Assembly: GCF_030643805.1 (NCBI RefSeq)
Contig: NZ_CP094656.1
Location: forward strand, 3,348,001-3,412,000
Reading direction: 5' to 3'
DNA from: Alkalihalobacillus sp. AL-G
GTDB taxonomy: Bacteria; Bacillota; Bacilli; Bacillales; Fictibacillaceae
DNA length: 64,000 nt
Below are positions 60,563 to 64,000 of the stretch, in pieces. The translations under genes were made by a program, and so were the position numbers. The notes under the pieces were generated by a model, which saw only the letters and a list, made by a program, of their open reading frames with translations, had not been told where the DNA came from and searched no databases. Positions within the stretch are counted from its first letter, which is position 1, and the number at the start of each line of letters is the position of its first letter.

Positions 60563-60982
60563 TTATTTCCCTTCGACAGTAAACTTTTTTATTCGATCGC
60601 TAATTTCATCACGTACACGTTGGAAAAATGCCCATTTCTCTTCTTCAGTTCCTTCCGCCTTCGCTGGATCATCAAATCCCCAATGATCGCGTTTTACATG
60701 TGGCGGTGTCATCGGACATTTGTCGTTTGCATCTCCACACAATGTAACAACATAATCGGCTTTATTCAACAATTCCAGATCGATGATATCTGAGGTTTGT
60801 TCGTTAATATCAATATCAACCTCTTTCATCGCTTTAACGGCATTCGGGTTCAGTCCGTGTGCCTCAAGACCGGCTGAGTGAACATCGAACTTGTCTCCGA
60901 GATACTTTTTCCCGAATCCTTCTGCCATTTGACTTCTGCATGAATTGCCTGTACATAGAAAATAAATGATCGGTTTTGCCAT
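60563..60982 (-). CDS. arsC: Arsenate reductase ArsC (thioredoxin-coupled)
   Basis: 139 aa, low-molecular-weight-phosphatase type. P-loop CTGNSCR with Cys10 and Cys15, and resolving Cys82 and Cys89 ([11 protein letters not shown]), numbered as in the pI258 enzyme. Reduces arsenate to arsenite for ArsB. Starts after the 20-bp array. Confidence 0.95.
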   Translation of the reverse strand: MAKPIIYFLCTGNSCRSQMAEGFGKKYLGDKFDVHSAGLEAHGLNPNAVKAMKEVDIDINEQTSDIIDLELLNKADYVVTLCGDANDKCPMTPPHVKRDHWGFDDPAKAEGTEEEKWAFFQRVRDEISDRIKKFTVEGK

Positions 60983-61020
60983 TGTTTATGCCCCTTTTCT
61001 TGATTGAACATGATCGTAGT

Positions 61021-61130
61021 CGAACAACTTTCGTTTTTCTCGTCTAATCTCGGATTTTCTCGTCTAACTCTGGATTTTCTCGTGTAACTTTAAAATTTAG
61101 CGTGTAACTTCCAATTTTGGCGTTTAACAC
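61021..61130. repeat. 20-bp-period tandem array between arsB and arsC
   Basis: Units such as CGTCTAACTCTGGATTTTCT start at 61021, 61041, 61061, 61081, 61101 and 61121, an exact 20-bp period. The reverse complement has GAGTTAGACG, sharing GAGTTAGAC with the array at 22617. Confidence 0.9.
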
Positions 61131-61159
61131 GTATGAGATGCACTCATACCCAAAGCGTG

Positions 61160-62479
61160 TTATGAAATCAAACGTAACCATAGATACAAGCCTGTCAAAG
61201 TAATGAAAAGTGTTGGGATCGTAAGGATGATCCCCACTTTAAAATAGTAGCCCCACGAAATTTTCACACCTTTCAAAGATAAAACGTGAAGCCATAACAG
61301 TGTGGCAAGGGAGCCAATCGGCGTGATTTTCGGGCCGAGGTCAGAACCGATCACATTCGCATAAATCAGCGCTTCCCTGATTGTACCGCTCGTATCCGTC
61401 CCTTGAATGGCTAAAGCATCAATCATCACAGTCGGCATGTTGTTCATGATCGAGGACAAAATCGCCGCGATGAATCCCATCGAAATCGTTGCAACAAAAA
61501 GACCTTGTTCAGCTGCTGCTTCAATCACTTTAGCAAGTAAATCAGTCAGACCTTCATTTCGCAGTCCGTAAACGACAACATACATCCCAATCGAGAAAAA
61601 GACGATCGCCCATGGAGCACCTTTAATGACCTTACGTGTCGCAACGGCAGAACTCCTTCGTGCCATTACTAAAAAAAAGATGGCAACAATACCTGCGACA
61701 AATGAAACTGGGATTCCGAAAAATTCGCTCGCAAAGTACCCGGTAAGAAGCACAGCGAGAACAAGCCAGGAAAGCCGAAACATGCGATGATCTCTGATCG
61801 CTTCAGCTGGCTTTTTCAACTGTGACATATCATAGCGTAAAGGAATGTCCTTTTTAAAATACAGATAAAGAACAAGAATACTTGCCGCTAATGAGAAAAA
61901 GTTCGGAACAATCATCCGAAACGCATATTCGATGAATCCGATCTCAAATACATCCGCCGAAACAATATTGACCAAGTTACTGACGACCAGCGGAAGAGAA
62001 GTAGTATCTGCGATAAACCCACTAGCCATTATGAACGGCAAAATCATCCGTTCCTTGAAATCCAACGCTCGAACCATCGCGAGAACGATCGGTGTCAGGA
62101 TTAATGCAGCACCATCATTTGCAAAAAAAGCCGCAACGACCGCTCCAAGGATTGTCACATAGACGAACATTTTCAACCCGTTACCTTTTGCCACTCGGGC
62201 CATATGTAGTGCGGCCCATTCGAAAAAGCCAATCTCATCTAAAATCAGCGAAATGATGATGATCGCAATAAAGGCAAGCGTCGCATTCCAGACGATGCCT
62301 GTAACGATGGCGACATCACCAAAGTCAACAACACCGACAAGCAATGCAAGAATTGCCCCGCCGCAGGCTGACCAGCCAATACCGAGGCCTTTTGGCTGCC
62401 AAATGACCAGTATAAGTGTCACTACAAAAATAAATAAAGCCAATAGAACTGATGTCAAACCAATACCTCCACTAATCAC
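61160..62479 (-). CDS. arsB: Arsenite efflux pump ArsB
   Basis: 439-aa, 12-helix arsenite/proton antiporter of the ArsB type (not ACR3): [40 protein letters not shown], and [15 protein letters not shown]. The start overlaps arsR by 8 bp. Exports As(OH)3 made by ArsC. Confidence 0.94.
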   Translation of the reverse strand: MISGGIGLTSVLLALFIFVVTLILVIWQPKGLGIGWSACGGAILALLVGVVDFGDVAIVTGIVWNATLAFIAIIIISLILDEIGFFEWAALHMARVAKGNGLKMFVYVTILGAVVAAFFANDGAALILTPIVLAMVRALDFKERMILPFIMASGFIADTTSLPLVVSNLVNIVSADVFEIGFIEYAFRMIVPNFFSLAASILVLYLYFKKDIPLRYDMSQLKKPAEAIRDHRMFRLSWLVLAVLLTGYFASEFFGIPVSFVAGIVAIFFLVMARRSSAVATRKVIKGAPWAIVFFSIGMYVVVYGLRNEGLTDLLAKVIEAAAEQGLFVATISMGFIAAILSSIMNNMPTVMIDALAIQGTDTSGTIREALIYANVIGSDLGPKITPIGSLATLLWLHVLSLKGVKISWGYYFKVGIILTIPTLFITLTGLYLWLRLIS

Positions 62480-62816
62480 AACAGATTCGCAAGCCTGCGT
62501 TTTCTAATTGTTTTATTTTTTCATCATAGTCCGGAACATATCCTAAAATGTCCTGAACAATCGGAAATGTTTCGTGTTCAGGGTTCAATGAATAAAAAAT
62601 CCACTGACCTTTACGCCTTTCTTTTACAATTCCAGTATCTCTAAGCTTTCTCAAGTGCTGACTTATGGACGGTTGACTCATCGCTAAAATTTCGACGAGT
62701 TCACATACACAGCATTCCTGATTTTTCAGTAATGCAATAATCGTTAGCCGCGTTTTATCGCCAAGCAACTTAAGCGTTTGAGCAGCCTTATCTATTTCAA
62801 TTGTCGCTTTTTCCAA
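62472..62816 (-). CDS. arsR: ArsR-family repressor (second copy)
   Basis: 114 aa with [25 protein letters not shown] (As-binding Cys35, 36, 38) and a C-terminal CCD. First gene of the arsB-arsC-arsI unit. Its promoter region lacks the ATCAA-N6-TTGAT box, so it is likely specific for another operator. Confidence 0.93.
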   Translation of the reverse strand: MEKATIEIDKAAQTLKLLGDKTRLTIIALLKNQECCVCELVEILAMSQPSISQHLRKLRDTGIVKERRKGQWIFYSLNPEHETFPIVQDILGYVPDYDEKIKQLENAGLRICCD

Positions 62817-62840
62817 TGTCGTTCACCTCCACCTTCATCA

Positions 62841-62865
62841 TTATATAATTATGTGCTTATATAAG
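62841..62865. promoter_or_regulatory. Candidate operator of the second arsR
   Basis: TTATATAA and CTTATATAAG separated by 7 nt, both self-complementary, 25 bp before the arsR start. Could be both -10 region and ArsR site. Confidence 0.45.
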
Positions 62866-62925
62866 TAAACCCAAAAGATTTATGGTAAAGTAAATGAAAT
62901 ATCAACATTTTCGAGGTGCTGAATC

Positions 62926-63315
62926 ATGTTGTTCCTTCTTGTCATTTTAGGTGGTTTTTTTGGTGCGATTTGCCGCTATATGGTTGGAGAATGGGTTTCA
63001 ACCGGAGATGGATTTCCAATCGGAACGTTAGCTGTCAACCTGATCGGGTGCTTTCTTCTTGGCTGGCTCTTAACCTATGTCCGTCGGTGGAATCGTATGA
63101 AGACAGAAGTGATACAATTGATCGGGACTGGTTTTATCGGTAGTTTTACAACGTTCTCAACCTTTTCAGTCGAAACGTTGAACCTGCTTCAGGACGAAAA
63201 ATTTATAATTGCGCTATTGTATATAGTAGCTAGCGTCTTTGTCGGATTACTCTTTACCTGCTTAGGATATAAATTAGCTAAGCTTGGCAATCAGGGAGAA
63301 GGTGAAACCGCATGA
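62926..63315 (+). CDS. crcB: Fluoride channel FluC/CrcB subunit 1
   Basis: 129-aa, four-helix Fluc protein: GGFFGAICRYMVGEW, GTLAVNLIGCFLLG and GTGFIGSFTTFSTFSVET (fluoride path Phe/Thr). Overlaps the second subunit by 4 bp. Two different subunits suggest a heterodimeric channel. GAGGTG before the ATG. Confidence 0.94.
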   Translation: MLFLLVILGGFFGAICRYMVGEWVSTGDGFPIGTLAVNLIGCFLLGWLLTYVRRWNRMKTEVIQLIGTGFIGSFTTFSTFSVETLNLLQDEKFIIALLYIVASVFVGLLFTCLGYKLAKLGNQGEGETA

Positions 63316-63680
63316 TGATATCCATGATCGGTTTAGGTGGGGCAATGGGGGCTGCTGCACGGTATTCAATCGGATTAGTAATGAAAAAATTCACTATAGG
63401 TTCCTTTCCTTACGGAACGTGGATTGTGAATATCGTAGGATCATTGTTGCTTGGCGCATTTGCTAACGTATATGGATCTGGTGAACTTAAAACATCCACC
63501 TGGTCCTTTATCGGAATCGGGTTTTGCGGTGCGTTTACGACCTTCTCAACCTTCAGTTACGAAACGCTTCAGCTTTTACAGGAGAAAAAGTATCGGACAA
63601 CGATCATTTATGTTCTGAGCTCGTTAGTGATTGGATTGCTTGCTGCGGCGGTTGGGTGGTTTCTGTCGTCCAACTTCTAA
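63312..63680 (+). CDS. crcB: Fluoride channel FluC/CrcB subunit 2
   Basis: 122 aa with GGAMGAAARYSIGLVMKK, GTWIVNIVGSLLLG and GIGFCGAFTTFSTFSYET. Partner of subunit 1. No fluoride riboswitch is visible in front of the pair. Confidence 0.94.
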   Translation: MMISMIGLGGAMGAAARYSIGLVMKKFTIGSFPYGTWIVNIVGSLLLGAFANVYGSGELKTSTWSFIGIGFCGAFTTFSTFSYETLQLLQEKKYRTTIIYVLSSLVIGLLAAAVGWFLSSNF

Positions 63681-63753
63681 TTCATCATCTGCAGCTTGAG
63701 AAATACCATATTTGGCCCCACGCCGATATTTTCTAGGCGCTGATCTAATGAAA

Positions 63754-63788
63754 AATCAGCCGCCAAAACTTGCTTTGACCGGCTGATT
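63754..63788. terminator. Bidirectional terminator
   Basis: AATCAGCCG pairs with CGGCTGATT (arms 63754-63762 and 63780-63788) between convergent crcB and the GH18 gene. T-rich TTTTTCATTAG on the minus strand. Confidence 0.7.
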
Positions 63789-63812
63789 CGGATTCATTTA
63801 TGAGAAAACCAC

Positions 63813-64000
63813 TCATTTAATCTCAAATTGATCATCCAGAAGGGTCCAATTCGCAGGAAACTCCTCGCCAAGAACCCAATAGGCGATGCCACGCAGTTTA
63901 TACTCCTTAGCAAGATTGAATTTGGCCTGCATGCTCTGCTCATTTTCAAACCAAACCTCATGCTTTTTCCCTTTGTCATCGGTATATTTAAAATGTGGAG
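63813..64000 (-). CDS. GH18 family glycosylase, C-terminus only
   Basis: The last 61 codons of a gene running off the right edge. HFKYTDDKGKKHEVWFENEQ, RGIAYWVLGEEFPANWTLLD match the end of GH18 spore-cortex/peptidoglycan glycosylases such as YaaH, YdhD and relatives. The final Glu-Ile-Lys is followed by TGA. Exact member unknown without the N-terminus. Confidence 0.8.
   Translation of the reverse strand, partial: PHFKYTDDKGKKHEVWFENEQSMQAKFNLAKEYKLRGIAYWVLGEEFPANWTLLDDQFEIK

Noticed and set aside
62880-62925. Fluoride riboswitch before crcB
   Set aside because: None of the conserved crcB-motif sequence is present and the space is too short.

Overview
This window looks like chromosomal DNA of an endospore-forming member of the Bacillaceae. 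G+C is moderate to low, ribosome binding sites are strong GGAGG types, and lipoproteins, SigI/RsgI, a GerA-type germination operon and an S-box riboswitch are all present. From about 1 to 34 kb the gene order follows the Bacillus subtilis suf-yur-yus region: sufC-sufD-sufS, a yurZ-like gene, the metNPQ transporter, yusD, yusE, yusF, yusG, gcvH, yusI, fadE-fadA-fadN, fadM, yusU, and yusO/yusP. It is interrupted by genes that do not belong to that string (sigI-rsgI, a PQQ-type sugar dehydrogenase, a yhcY/yhcZ-like two-component pair, copC-copD). The genus cannot be fixed from the sequence alone.

Layout. 0-3 kb: Fe-S cluster assembly (SUF), running off the left edge. 4-7.3 kb: methionine ABC transporter behind a SAM riboswitch. 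7.4-14.7 kb: thioredoxin-like proteins, SigI and its anti-sigma factor, the yusE/F/G genes, GcvH and an ArsC/Spx-like protein. 16-24 kb: fatty-acid beta-oxidation genes under a perfect FadR operator, then proline dehydrogenase. 24-31 kb: regulators, a copper import or resistance pair and small membrane proteins. 31-36.8 kb: MFS efflux pump with a MarR regulator, MOSC, CBS and BNR-repeat proteins. 37-42.7 kb: three-gene germinant receptor operon plus a hidden 49-aa fourth gene, then cardiolipin synthase. 42.7-50 kb: small membrane and secreted proteins, an orphan OppB, a truncated SgrR-like protein, an aldehyde dehydrogenase remnant and a PadR-regulated membrane module. 50-57 kb: MurG paralogue, DedA protein and a 1449-aa secreted GH13 amylase/pullulanase under apparent CcpA control. 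57.6-62.8 kb: arsenic island. 62.9-63.7 kb: paired fluoride channel genes. 63.8 kb to the end: C-terminus of a GH18 protein.

The arsenic island is the most unusual part. It has two ArsR repressors, five identical 16-bp ArsR-type boxes (ATCAA-N6-TTGAT), an ArsP-like permease, ArsB, ArsC, an ArsI-type C-As lyase and a small peptide with four Cys-Cys pairs. It also holds a HesB-like gene whose reading frame is complete only if an in-frame TGA is read. That TGA sits exactly where the family has its conserved Cys, and a good bacterial SECIS-type hairpin follows it. This is best explained as a HesB-like selenoprotein embedded in an arsenic-resistance locus.

The intergenic DNA is rich in repeats of four kinds. 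There is a roughly 100-bp element downstream of several genes. There is a 421-bp MITE-like element with terminal inverted repeats and four small hairpins whose loops carry RTCC(T). There is a long imperfect hairpin family of the 'TAGCTC' type. Finally, several degenerate tandem arrays have an exact 20- or 21-bp period. No rRNA, tRNA, CRISPR array or intact insertion sequence was seen.
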